A stretch of 64,000 nt of DNA, taken from Myotis daubentonii (lineage: Eukaryota; Chordata; Mammalia; Chiroptera; Vespertilionidae). The first letter of the stretch is position 1. Each line of letters starts with the position of its first letter. The notes below the pieces were generated by a model. It ran no database searches, was not told the origin of the DNA, and saw only the letters and a program-made list of their open reading frames with translations. The position numbers were made by a program, and so were the translations under genes. The stretch lies in the NCBI RefSeq assembly GCF_963259705.1, contig NC_081840.1, positions 152,580,282 through 152,644,281 on the forward strand, written 5' to 3'. Of this stretch, positions 21,211 through 31,620 are shown one piece after another.

Positions 21211-24200
21211 GAATGAGAGAGGTATAAACCATCGCCTCTGAGGTAGTACCAGGGCCCTGACTCTCTCAGGCGTATTTACTTTCTGGAATGGCCTTCTCAG
21301 AGCTGCCTGTGGACAAAGTAGAAGCCCGCTAATAAACAAGTGTTTTCTGCCTTCGTGAATGTTCTGCGCCTTTATCCACTGCTTACTCTCTTTTGAGCCC
21401 ACGACTGCTTTTGGAGCCTTGGTGCCTACAGAGGCCCTGTGTTAGGAGGCAACCTGTGCAGTGTTAGGAAGCTGGGTTCAGGCCACCACGTGGGGCCAGG
21501 TGGTGTGAGAACACAGGTGAGCAGGGCACCTGCTGGTCAGTGTCCTGTCTGTGAAGTGTGAGTGTCACCTGTTAGGGACAAGGCAGGAGGAAGTGGCGTC
21601 ATCCCTGTAATGCACTTTGCAGGGCTCCTGGCCCACAGTGAGCAGTCAGCAGAGGTGAGTTCGTCAGTGTGTAAGCTAGATGCTAGGTGCACCCAGGTAC
21701 AAGTAAGTGATCCAGACCAGGGCCCAACCTCTGTGGCCCTCAGCCAGGTGGCTGGATGCCCTCCAGGATCCCCGGCCAGGGAGGCTCAGCCATGGCTTGG
21801 CTGGGCCAGGTGCTTGCTGCATCGGGGAACCTGGTCTCATGAGAGCTTTGGTTTGATCTTTGCTTGAAGGTCACCAGCCTGCATAGGACTCAAGTTCTGG
21901 TTGAAGCACGACTGACTTTGTCTTTTACAAGTTTTTGGCATCTTTTGTGCTGATGAAGGTGTTAGAATCATAGGCCTGGGGCTCAAAGCTTGTTTTCCTT
22001 AGGGCTGGGTCAGGCTGAGAAAGCATGTGAATATGTTAGAACTCAACCCCTGCTTCCCTTCCTCCCCCTGTCCCCCTCCCCCCCCCGCCCCCGCCAGGGT
22101 TCTGTGGGCCCAGGGGTAACAGATGAACGGGCAGCATAGGGGAGGGGCTAATGACCAGACCCAAAACCCTCACTCAGGTCAGCAGGGGAGCCACCTGCAG
22201 CCTCCTGGTCTTGGCCCTTCCTGCACCTGGGGGCAGGGTCCTTGCAGTCCGTCTGCTCACGACTCCTGAACTTCCTGTTGGGATCCATCACCCCAGTTGT
22301 CTCATGGACTTCAGGGAAAACTCAAGTTCAGACTCTTTACCGACCACTTGTTGCTGATGGCTTCAGGTGAAGCAGAAAATACATTTAAGACGGCCTCCTC
22401 CTCTCTCCTCTCCCTCTGAGGTGTATGTAGGTCAGGAAATTCTGGGTGGCCCAAAGAGACCATGATCCCAAGCAATTTCACGCTGTTTCATCCAAGTGTT
22501 TACCAGTCTGTAAGCGCTTTCTAAATATGCTTTGAAAATGCTACATATCCAGGTGAATAAGGCAACACTCATTTACTTCTCTCAGGATCCCTGGGGCAGC
22601 GGCTCCATCTCAGTGGTTAAGGTGATTTATCCAAAGTCACGCACAGCGACAGCCAGGCCACCCCACTCTCAGCGGAGCAGCTGCTGTCAGAGAGCATCAG
22701 CGGCAGGAGAGTAATCTGCACAAAGACACTTTCCTTAAGGCTGAGCCACAGCGAGAGGACCGTTCCCATCCTGTGAATTCATTAGAGGGCCTGGGTCTTG
22801 GGCACAGGTTAGATTTTCATGTAAATTGGAGCCCAGGGAAAAACAAATTTAGGTGCAGTCCTTGAGTGTTGATTGAGTATGGATTCTCAGGAGAGGAAGA
22901 AAAATGGGAAATCCTGAAGGCAGGTGTCAGTTTACAGCTTTTGAAGGCCTGGCCTTGACTCTCCATTTCGGTGTCAGACCTGTTTGACGTATTTCTCTCT
23001 CTCTGTCTCTTCCTCTCCCTTTCCTGCCGAGCCCTGGTCCTCTCATAAACTGGGAGAGCTGCTTCGTGGTTATGTCTGCCGTTTAAAAGTTACAATACTT
23101 TCTGTCTGCGCACAGCAGCCACTTGGTCTACTAGTATATCTGTCTTTAACACTTTAAGAGCATATCAATTTAGCTCTTGGCTACTGGTTGGAGAGATGCA
23201 CGGTCCAGGAAGGACATTTGTGTAAAAAGGCATTACTGGTTTTCAGGCTCTTGTCGGTTCTTCCAAGCAAACATCTTCCTAATGGAACAAAAAAAAAAAA
23301 AAAGGAGCCCAGTTCGGTTTTCAAGAACAAATTATGGACTGTTCGGCTTCCTGGGAAGTAACTTCTTCTTCCTTGTCTCCTGCTCAGGGACTTGGAAGCT
23401 AGACTGAGGCTGGCGAGCGCATCAGAAGCTGCTCCAACCGTTTGTGTTTGGGCTGTGTTGGCATATTCGAGCCACATGGCTGCCGCGGCTGGCACCGAGC
23501 AGGACTGAAGCTCTGAGAGAGGGCGAGGTGACAACATGAGAGGCGCTGTGCCCCCTTCCTGGGAGCATTAAACTCACCGCTGAAACAGTGCCAGCAGGAC
23601 CCACACACCCTGCCTGTGCACAGGTCAGCTCTGTGCCCGGGGCATGGGAACCAAACATCAAAATGAGTAACATAACAATCCTGAGGCAGCCCTGGCATTC
23701 TGCGCTCTGGGAAAATAAAACCAAATGTTTATGCTGGCGAGTTGTAAAACCCCCTGCTACAGCCTTTATTCCATCTTGTGCTTTTAAATAGAACACATTA
23801 AGCTCGCCAGGGTGGCTGGCTCCGACACGGCGCTGTGTCCCTCTCCATGAAACGAACACAATCTGTCTGACGGGGACATGGAGGCCCAATAATTTACCAC
23901 GTCAGCTGGAATGCGAAGTGCTCCCCACTGCACGGGTTGAAGCTTTCTTTCCGTAATTATAGTGGGATCAAAAGACAAGCACGCTCAAGTGCTGTGCTGC
24001 GAGGCCCGCTCGTTATAAGGGTCGCTTCCCAGCCCATATGTTTTTAATATGTCAGCTAAGAAGGTTGTCAGGTCAATCCTGTCCTTTTCACCTGTTGTTG
24101 GTTTTTCCCTCTAAAAGAATATTAGCACTTGAAAATTCAAATATTTGTGAAACTGAAAAGTAAAAGAAAAACAACACTAAGCAAAATTTAAAATCAAGCT

Positions 24201-24840
24201 GCACCCGCTGCCTCTTTTGTCTGTCCTGAGTAACGCTCTCAGACGGTGACCCCAGACGGTCGTCAGCGGCCACCTGAAGTTGAAGAGAAAGTCCGCTCAA
24301 CTCGGGGCCTCTTGTTCCCACCTGTGATGAGAACTGGATTCTTCTTTGGGCAAAACTGCTCCCTGGTGGTGAAGAGCCAACCAGGGCTGGCTGCCTGTGG
24401 TCCCCACACAGCGCAGCGCTGTCTACCTCCCCTACACTACCAGTCGGTAGGATTATCCCACACAATACCTTTCTAGTATCTGGATACTCTCTCCAAATAC
24501 TCTAGAGTGGAAAAGGCAGAAGCGACGACTGGTGGGAAATAGCAGACACACCTGAAGGTGCCCTAATGGCAGTTTGGATGACCGAGGCCAGGAGATTTCA
24601 CTGCCACTAGCATAGCAGCCCCATCTGCTCTCCAAAAAAGGAGGGAGCTTCCTTTTCCTGGCCCACAGCTTTGCTGACTTTTCTCTTACAAGTAGAAGTG
24701 GCCTCCATGTCCAATAAATCTGATGCCAAAGATGAGCCGAGATGATTGTAGGAGATAGATGTTCATGCTCAATAGAAACACGTCTTATACTTTCTTTCTT
24801 GGATTATTGAATATGAAATCTGGAGGATGCCTGCAGGATC
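21211..24840. other. Largely repeat-poor stretch, candidate regulatory block 23690-24060
   Basis: A minus-strand MIR remnant lies near 22600-22700. A C-rich tract lies at 22068-22096 and an A(14-15) run at 23289. Positions 23690-24060 keep CpGs and have balanced composition (TTATAAGGGTCGCTTCCCAG), as conserved non-coding DNA often does. A 155-codon minus-strand frame (23422-23889) overlaps this block without domain features. Confidence 0.3.
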
Positions 24841-24849
24841 GACACCAGC

Positions 24850-24950
24850 AATTTTGTGATTTTACAGATGAGATGCGAAAGCTCAGGAAGTTGAAGCAAC
24901 TTGCGTGAGCTGCACAGCTGGAGACCCACCCCTGAGCAATGCTTCTTGTC
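24850..24950 (-). repeat. MIR SINE fragment
   Basis: ATTTTACAGATGAGATGCGA followed by GCTCAGGAAGTTGAAGCAAC and GAGCTGCACAGCTGGAGAC, the inverted MIR core. Confidence 0.75.
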
Positions 24951-25264
24951 ACCCAATCTGGAATGAGGCTCTCTAGGAATTGGTGGTGGCCTCCAGCGGC
25001 ATCTGTCTCCTCTCTTTCCCACAGAGCATGCTGATCACAGACAGTGAGAGAGTCGTTTAGAGATGGGACTGCAGGCTGGTTTTAATTTGGGTGCTTCTCT
25101 CACAGAACACACACAGACAACTGCCTTTTTGCTGCTCCTCTTGTGTAAAACATCTTGTTAACTGCTTAAGGCTACTGAAGGTTGTGACCTTCCTTTCCTT
25201 GGCAAAATGCAGTTCTCAGATAACATTTAGTCGTCACATCTTTTTTCTTTTTCTTTTTTTTTTT

Positions 25265-25440
25265 TACATCTTTTTTCTTAATTTAAATTCTTTATTGTTT
25301 AAAGTATTACATATGTCTCTCTTTTCCCCCATTGACCTCTCCCAGGCTGCTCCCCCACCCCCCCCAGCACATGCCCTCATACCCCTACTGTCTGTGTCCA
25401 TTGGTTATGCTTATATGCATGCATACAAGTCCTTTGGTTG
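25265..25440 (-). repeat. Bat L1 3'UTR fragment
   Basis: Antisense bat-type L1 tail: TTTATTGTTTAAAGTATTAC, CCCCATTGACCTCTCCCAGG, CTGTCTGTGTCCATTGGTTA, ATATGCATGCATACAAGTCC. The long frame crossing it (25091-25675) is an artefact of the pyrimidine-rich repeat. Confidence 0.75.
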
Positions 25441-25779
25441 TTGTTTTATGCCATCTTTATTCCTTTACCTGATTTTGGAATTATTATTGTTGTTACTATT
25501 TTTTATATTCTGGTTTTACAATTTGTCTTTAAAAAGTGCAAATTGTTCTGATAACTATTGGCAACTTCAGATTTTACTTAAGATATCTGGTGATGATTGC
25601 CAATTTTCAACATCACACTTTAACCTACTTATACTATCTTTAGATTGGTGGAACAAGGGAGGAAGGATCAGGTAGGATAATAATTAGTTTAAGAATTCTG
25701 ATTGAATTCTTGAATTGATTGGTTTGATAGTAATTTTCTTAATTGATCATTTGTTCCTTTCTACATGGATCTATATTTT

Positions 25780-26697
25780 TTTAAAAACAGCTTTATCAAG
25801 TTATTAATATATAAAAACTGGACTTTTATGGCATTATCTATTTATCTTTATTTTATTTTAATCTTTATTGTTGAGAGTATTACATATGTCACCCCATATT
25901 TTCCCCTCATTGCCCCCCTCCATCTGGCTTCCATCCCACCCCAGACCTTCACTACATTATTGTCTGTGTCCATGGGCAATGCATATATGCATATAATTTC
26001 TTTGGTCAATCTCTTCCTGCACCCTCTTCCCTTCCCTCTTAGATTTGTCAGTCTGTTTCATGCTCCCATGCCTCTGGATCTATTTTGTTCCTCAAAATCT
26101 GGGCATATTTAACGTGTACAATTTCATGTGTTTGCTGATATGCATACACCCATGAGGCTATCACCACAATCAAGATAATAAATATAGCCATCATCTCCAA
26201 AGGTTTCCTCCTGCCCCTCCTTTACTTGGTGGTAAGAGCACTTAGCATGAGATCCAATCTCTTAACAAATTTTTAAGTATACAATACGGTATTGTTAACA
26301 ATAGGTACCATACTGAACAGCAGATTCTTAGAACTTACTTATCTTGCATAACTGAAACTTCATATCCATTAAACAACAACTCGCCATTTCCTACCTCCCC
26401 AGCCCCTGGTCACCACCATTTTATTCTCCGTTTTTATGAGTTTGACTATTTTAGATATCTCATATAAGTGGAATCATGCAGTATTTGTCTTTCTGTGATT
26501 GGCTTATTTTACTAAGTATCATGGGGGAACCCATGTTGTCACAAATGAGAGGATTTCTTTATTTCCTAAGGCTAAATAATATTTCACTGTATGTATATAC
26601 ATATTTTATTTATCTCTCCATCCATCAGGGACATTTAGGTGGTGTCCTTATCTTCTTGTCTATTTGGAATAAAGCTTCAGTAAATATTTTAAGCTCT
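25780..26697 (-). repeat. Old L1 3' end, antisense, split by a younger L1 tail
   Basis: Starts with inverted L1MA/MB 3'UTR (AAAAACAGCTTTATCAAGTT). It resumes after the younger insertion with TAACGTGTACAATTTCATGT and continues to CATCCATCAGGGACATTTAG, the inverted 3' end of ORF2. Confidence 0.75.
25850..26104 (-). mobile_element. Younger bat L1 3'UTR, antisense, nested
   Basis: CTTTATTGTTGAGAGTATTA, CATTGTCTGTGTCCATGGGC style sequence, TCTTTGGTCAATCTCTTCCT and TGGATCTATTTTGTTCCTCA. This is the reverse of the tail seen at 45860-46250. It interrupts the older antisense L1. Confidence 0.75.
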
Positions 26698-26699
26698 TC

Positions 26700-27302
26700 C
26701 AAAAAATTGATGAAGGAACACTTTCTAATAAATTTTATAAGGCCAATATTACCCTGATAACAAAGAAGCTACAAGAAAACTAGAGTCCAATATCCCTGGT
26801 AAAGATAGATGAAAAAAATCCCCAATAAAATATTAGCAAACTGAACTCAACAGTGCATTAAAAGGATGGCACACCACGATCAAGTGGGATTTATTCGCTT
26901 TTGAACCAAGGATGGTTCAAAAACCACAAGTCAATTAATATGACGTACAAATGGTCAACACGTACATGAAAAGATGCTCCACATCACTAACCCTCAGAGA
27001 AATGCAAATCCACGTCACAATGAGATACCCTCTCACACCTGTTACAATGGCTGCTATAAAAAAGACAGGACATAACAAGTGTTGGGGAGGATGTAGAGAA
27101 AAGGGAAACCTTGTGCACTGTTAGTAGGAATGTAAATGGGAAAAACCACTATGGAAAACAGTATGAAGGTTACTAAAAAATTAATACTAGAACTACCATA
27201 TGATCCAACAATTCCACTTCTGGGTATTTATCTAAAGAAAATGAAATCCGTACCTTGAAGCAATATATGCACTCCTGTGTTCACTGCAGCATTATTTACA
27301 GA
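26700..27302 (+). repeat. L1 ORF2 fragment, sense, opposite to its antisense neighbour
   Basis: The reverse-transcriptase part (AATATCCCTGGTAAAGATAG, CACCACGATCAAGTGGGATT) runs to about 26940 and then jumps to the ORF2 3' region (ACATCACTAACCCTCAGAGA, ACAAGTGTTGGGGAGGATGT). Together with the antisense 3' part to its left it makes an inverted L1 with an internal deletion. Confidence 0.8.
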
Positions 27303-27311
27303 TAATTTTAA

Positions 27312-27533
27312 GTTTAATTTATTTTTAAAAATATATTTTTATTGATTTCAGAGAGAGGAAGGGAGAGGGTGAGAAAGGTCAACGATGAGAGAGAATCATC
27401 AATTGACTGCCTCCCACACACCCCACAGTGGGGATCGAGCCCACAACCCTAGCATGTGCCTTGACCAGGAATCAAACCCCGGCCTCCTGGTTCATGGGTT
27501 GAGGCTCAACCACTGAGCAACACTGGCTGGGCT
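27312..27533 (-). mobile_element. VES SINE with 14-bp target duplication
   Basis: Minus-strand VES of the 'TTGAGCCTCAACCCATGAAC' subfamily. ACAGATAATTTTAA is present at 27298-27311 and 27534-27547, spanning the right edge of the L1. Confidence 0.92.
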
Positions 27534-28367
27534 ACAGATAATTTTAAAGAGCTTGCTGTCTATAAGTCCCTGTTAGGTACTTCTGAAGAGAGAAAGAGAA
27601 GTAAACTTACTGCTGCTATCTTTGAGGGACTCAAAGTAGTCTTGTGGAAGAGACAGTAACCCTTCCAGGTGCAGTAATAAACAGGAAGAGATCAAGCAGA
27701 AAAGAACACACAAGTGCTGAGGAAACTCTAGGACAGGTTATATTTACTAGACATATTTTAAAAAGGACTCATTGAGGAGGTGAATAGGCATGAATGGGGA
27801 AGTCATTTTTGAAGTTGTGGAATAGATCCAACCAAATGAAAGAAAACAATCAAGTCTTGGAGACAAGAATGAACAGGACTTGTGTGGGAATAATGAGCAA
27901 TTTAGTTTGGATGGAGCAAGTGTTCTTCAAGTGGACCGAGGTGGAAACTTGAACTTGAACCCAAGGGTTGGGACTTGGTCAAGGCAGCAGCAGAGAGCTG
28001 CAGACACTGAGCGTGGGAAGACCCCACAGGCTTGTCCAGCTTGACCTTCTCCTGGTGCGTAATTCGTTCTCACAGTCCCTTTGGGGTAGGTACTCTGACA
28101 CACCAAACAGGCCCAGGTCTGCTTGTCAGCAGCAAAACAACAGCTACAACTTCTCCTAATACAAGCACATTTGAAGGGCACTGTGTGCTTACCTACTTTA
28201 TCAAGAGGTGTACAGGTTACTCATAGTTGAACTGCAATGCATACAGTTTCCCAAATCCAGCTATTATAAGCCAAAATATGGTTGATGGAAATATACATTG
28301 CTATACGCGGTAGGCCCTGTAGGGTTAACAAATGGCATATAACAAAGATAATTGAAAATGTTAAAAC

Positions 28368-28420
28368 TAAATTAGCAGAGCTTTATGCTTCACAGAATGA
28401 AAAATGGTAACTTAAAACCA
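28368..28420 (+). repeat. Direct repeat, copy 1 (53 bp)
   Basis: Begins TAAATTAGCAGAGCTTTATG and ends GGTAACTTAAAACCA. It matches 29179-29231 with about three differences. Confidence 0.85.
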
Positions 28421-29178
28421 TGCTTAACTCAAAATAACATTAAAGACACATTTCTAGCAAGTGTTCCTCTCACACACTATGGGATCCCACTTATCTGTGT
28501 GTGCATATGTCTACAGGAGCTTTGTACTAGCCAGGATTTATCAGCCTTTATGAACTGAATAACAGCAATTTTTAGTAAATTTTATGACTTATATGGTGAT
28601 TTATGTGTAAAGAATCTTTAGATGTAAATTTAGAAAAAAATCTATGGAGTCAATGGCTTATAAGAACCAAAGAAAAGAACCACATTTCTTAATAGCGGAA
28701 CACCCTCTTGCGAGGTTATTCCAAGGGAGTGGTTTTTCTGTCTCCAAAGAACATGAGCTCGCTGTTCCATAGAAGATTTCACTCCACAGCCAGGACTCTG
28801 CAGAAGGTTTTCTTATATTATCGTAATCTACCTCTTTATAAAATCTACCCACTCTCCTCCTGACACCCACAGGGCTAGGAGAACTCATTTCTTATGTCCT
28901 CAACTATCAGATGAAAACTAATTGTAATTATTCTATTTTTCATTTTTATGGGGGGTAGGATGAAACTAAGCTTTCATATTTTCTTGATAAACTTTATGTT
29001 GCTTAATTGTTGACATTATTGCAGACTGGTGATGTGTTTTTGTACTTCAATTCTAACACTCACTACATTCCTGATGCTTTCCAGATTTGTGTGCCTTCAT
29101 TAGCTTATGATCTATATCCAAATCTAAAAACATTGAAAAGGAGAGACTCCAGGACACCACCATTATAGATCACCTTCC

Positions 29179-29231
29179 TAAATTAGCAGAACTTTATACT
29201 TCACAGAATGAAAAGTGGTAACTTAAAACCA
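29179..29231 (+). repeat. Direct repeat, copy 2 (53 bp)
   Basis: Begins TAAATTAGCAGAACTTTATA. Same orientation as copy 1, 811 bp downstream. The boundaries are sharp on both sides. Confidence 0.85.
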
Positions 29232-31288
29232 CTTTTAACCACTTTAAACTTAAAACCAAGGGTGGTCTCTGGGAAGGGTCTTTGAACAAAGCAATAGTAT
29301 TTGGTATGGTCATTTAGATGATTACAAGTCAAGTTTATTTATACCACAACTCAGTACATGTTTAATCATCTTGCCCTCAAATAAACAATTCAGTCTAAGA
29401 GTTCAGCAAAAATATTGGGCATCTACTGTGCACCAACAATGAGACTCCTGAAATGAATAAGATATAGCATGTACACTTGATATGCTTCTTTCGAAGTGGA
29501 TCAAACAGATTATTTCAAAACATGGTGAAGGCAATGGTAGAATAATGGGGGGACTTTAGAGGCTGGAGAAGTATAATAATTAGATTGTGTTTTAAACAAT
29601 CATCTTGCTACCAGAGTTGGCAATGCCTTGGTAGGAAATGACGATGTGAATTAAGGTAGTGCTATGGGATAGAAAGGAGATATATTCAGGAAATGCAAAT
29701 GTATAGGACCTGTTGACTTGAAACTTGGGCTCAGGGAGAGAGAGGTTTCAGACTGGACAATTTGGATGGATCATGATGGTATTCACCAGGATGAAAACTG
29801 CAAAAACAGGCACCAATTTTTGGAGTAGGGAAGATGTAAGTTCAATTTTGGAGCTGTGATGTGCCTGTGGGCATCAGGTAGAGCTACCCAGTGAGTAGGT
29901 GGATAACTCATGGGAGTTGGGAGACCTGGCTGACATGAGGGTGTCGAATCCTGATGTTGAGTTCTACTAGTACCTGCTATTCTGTCAACATCGTGTTTAC
30001 ACTTATGAGTTATAGTCTCAAGCTCACTCTCTCACAGTTTGAGTATCTCTCATTGCGTCAGTCTTTTCTCCAAATACCATCTTCATTGATGTTTTATTCT
30101 TACATCTTGAATACTGAGCATCACTGTGTAAATTCCAGGGGAACACAGGGGGTAAACCTGGCTCATGCTCTCTAGGAGGTGACAGCCTGGGGTGGGCAGA
30201 CATAGATGCTAGCTGATCAGAAGTTGCAACCAAGGGTGTGTTCTGTGGTAGGGGTGTAGGAGGGGTGGCCATTGGTGGTCAGGGAGGCCTGTGGAGACTA
30301 AGTGACAAATGGCCTCTTCTGGGAATGGGAAGAGGAGAGGTGGTAGGCACACGAACCTGAGTGATGCGTTGAGAAAGAAGAGGAGGCAAGCCAGAAGGTG
30401 TGGCTGGAGAAATACGACAAAACTTGGTGGGCTGTGTCCATCAGGACAAAAAAAACATGCCACTAAGACACAGCTCACTCACACGTCCCAGGCACCTGGG
30501 AGAATGTCTGGTACTCGGCAGGCATCAGGAACCTTTAATGGATGTTTTTTTTGCCATAAAAATCTGATGTGGAGATGTTTCCCTCATGCTCAGGTGGGTG
30601 GGTGGAGGTAACACCTTTAAGGAGATGAAGGATGTCAATTCACAAATGTGGATTCGATGTTTGTGTCCCAGACTGATGAGCTGGGAAGCCAGGGAGGGGC
30701 ATCTTCAGAAAGTCAATGATGATCGGTTGCATTGAATGTCACAGAGGGTCTAACACAGCGAGGATGGGACGTGCCCACAGGCCTGGGCCACACGAAGGGC
30801 ACTGGTTGGCCTGGAGGGAGCAGCACTGCACATCACTGCACAGTTTATGGCACGTTTGTTACTGTGCGTGCCCCTCCATGACAGCAAGCAGGGCCCCATT
30901 TGCTCACTGTAACATCACAATTAGGTGCTGTTCCTATTAGACGCTCGGTCAGTATTTATGGGGTAAGTGAATGGATGTGTGTATTTTAAAGAACAGTAAG
31001 AAGGAATCACTCTTCCACAGGAGACTGGGGTGGATGTGACCAAGATCTCGGATGGACCTGGAGCAGGGGTTCCTCTCCTAGGTGGCCGAGGCCGTCCCTG
31101 CTTTCGCTCTCTAGTGGCTCGTGGGTTTAGAATAACCAGCGTGGAGGCAAGGAAAAAGTTGTCTGAAGGCTGGTGCTACAAGTTTTTGTGAGCAATTTTC
31201 TTCCTTGGGGTTTATTGACTCATTTTCTTACATATTTAAGGTAATGTGATGGAAGACAGGACATGTTTGTTCCAATCTTCTGCTTTTT

Positions 31289-31504
31289 TAAAAAAATATA
31301 TTTTATTAATTTTTTACAGAGAGGAAGGGAGAGGGATAGAAAGTTAGAAACATCGATGAGAGAGAAACATCAATCAGCTGCCTCCTGCACACTCCCTACT
31401 GGGGATGTGCCTGCAACCAAGGTACATGCCCTTGACCGGAATCGAACCTGGGACCCTTGAGTCCGCAGGCCGACGCTCCATCCACTGAGCCAAACCGGTC
31501 AGGG
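31289..31504 (-). mobile_element. VES SINE with 17-bp target duplication
   Basis: Young subfamily; minus-strand head CTGACCGGTTTGGCTCAGTG, then GATGGAGCGTCGGCCTGCGG. The duplication CCAATCTTCTGCTTTTT lies at 31272-31288 and 31505-31521. Confidence 0.95.
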
Positions 31505-31529
31505 CCAATCTTCTGCTTTTTGTCTCTAA

Positions 31530-31620
31530 ACTACAAACTGGTGATCACCAAGCCTCAGTTGCCTTACCTATGAAAGGGGAGAATAATATTTACCTGCCTC
31601 ACTGACAGGATCAGGCTGTG
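31530..31620 (+). repeat. MIR SINE fragment
   Basis: AAGCCTCAGTTGCCTTACCT, then GAGAATAATATTTACCTGCC, as in the MIR core. Confidence 0.65.

Larger units (their letters stand above)
27548..31271. other. Unassigned stretch with a 53-bp direct repeat
   Basis: Parts such as 27560-27860 and 29560-29930 have the feel of very old repeats but I cannot name them. A MIR 3' remnant lies at 30480-30545 (+). No gene recognised. A 100-codon frame at 30309-30611 has no domain. Confidence 0.4.

Noticed and set aside
25091..25675. 194-codon open frame on the + strand
   Set aside because: It crosses an antisense L1 3'UTR and poly-pyrimidine tracts; the Phe/Leu-rich composition reflects T/C-rich DNA.
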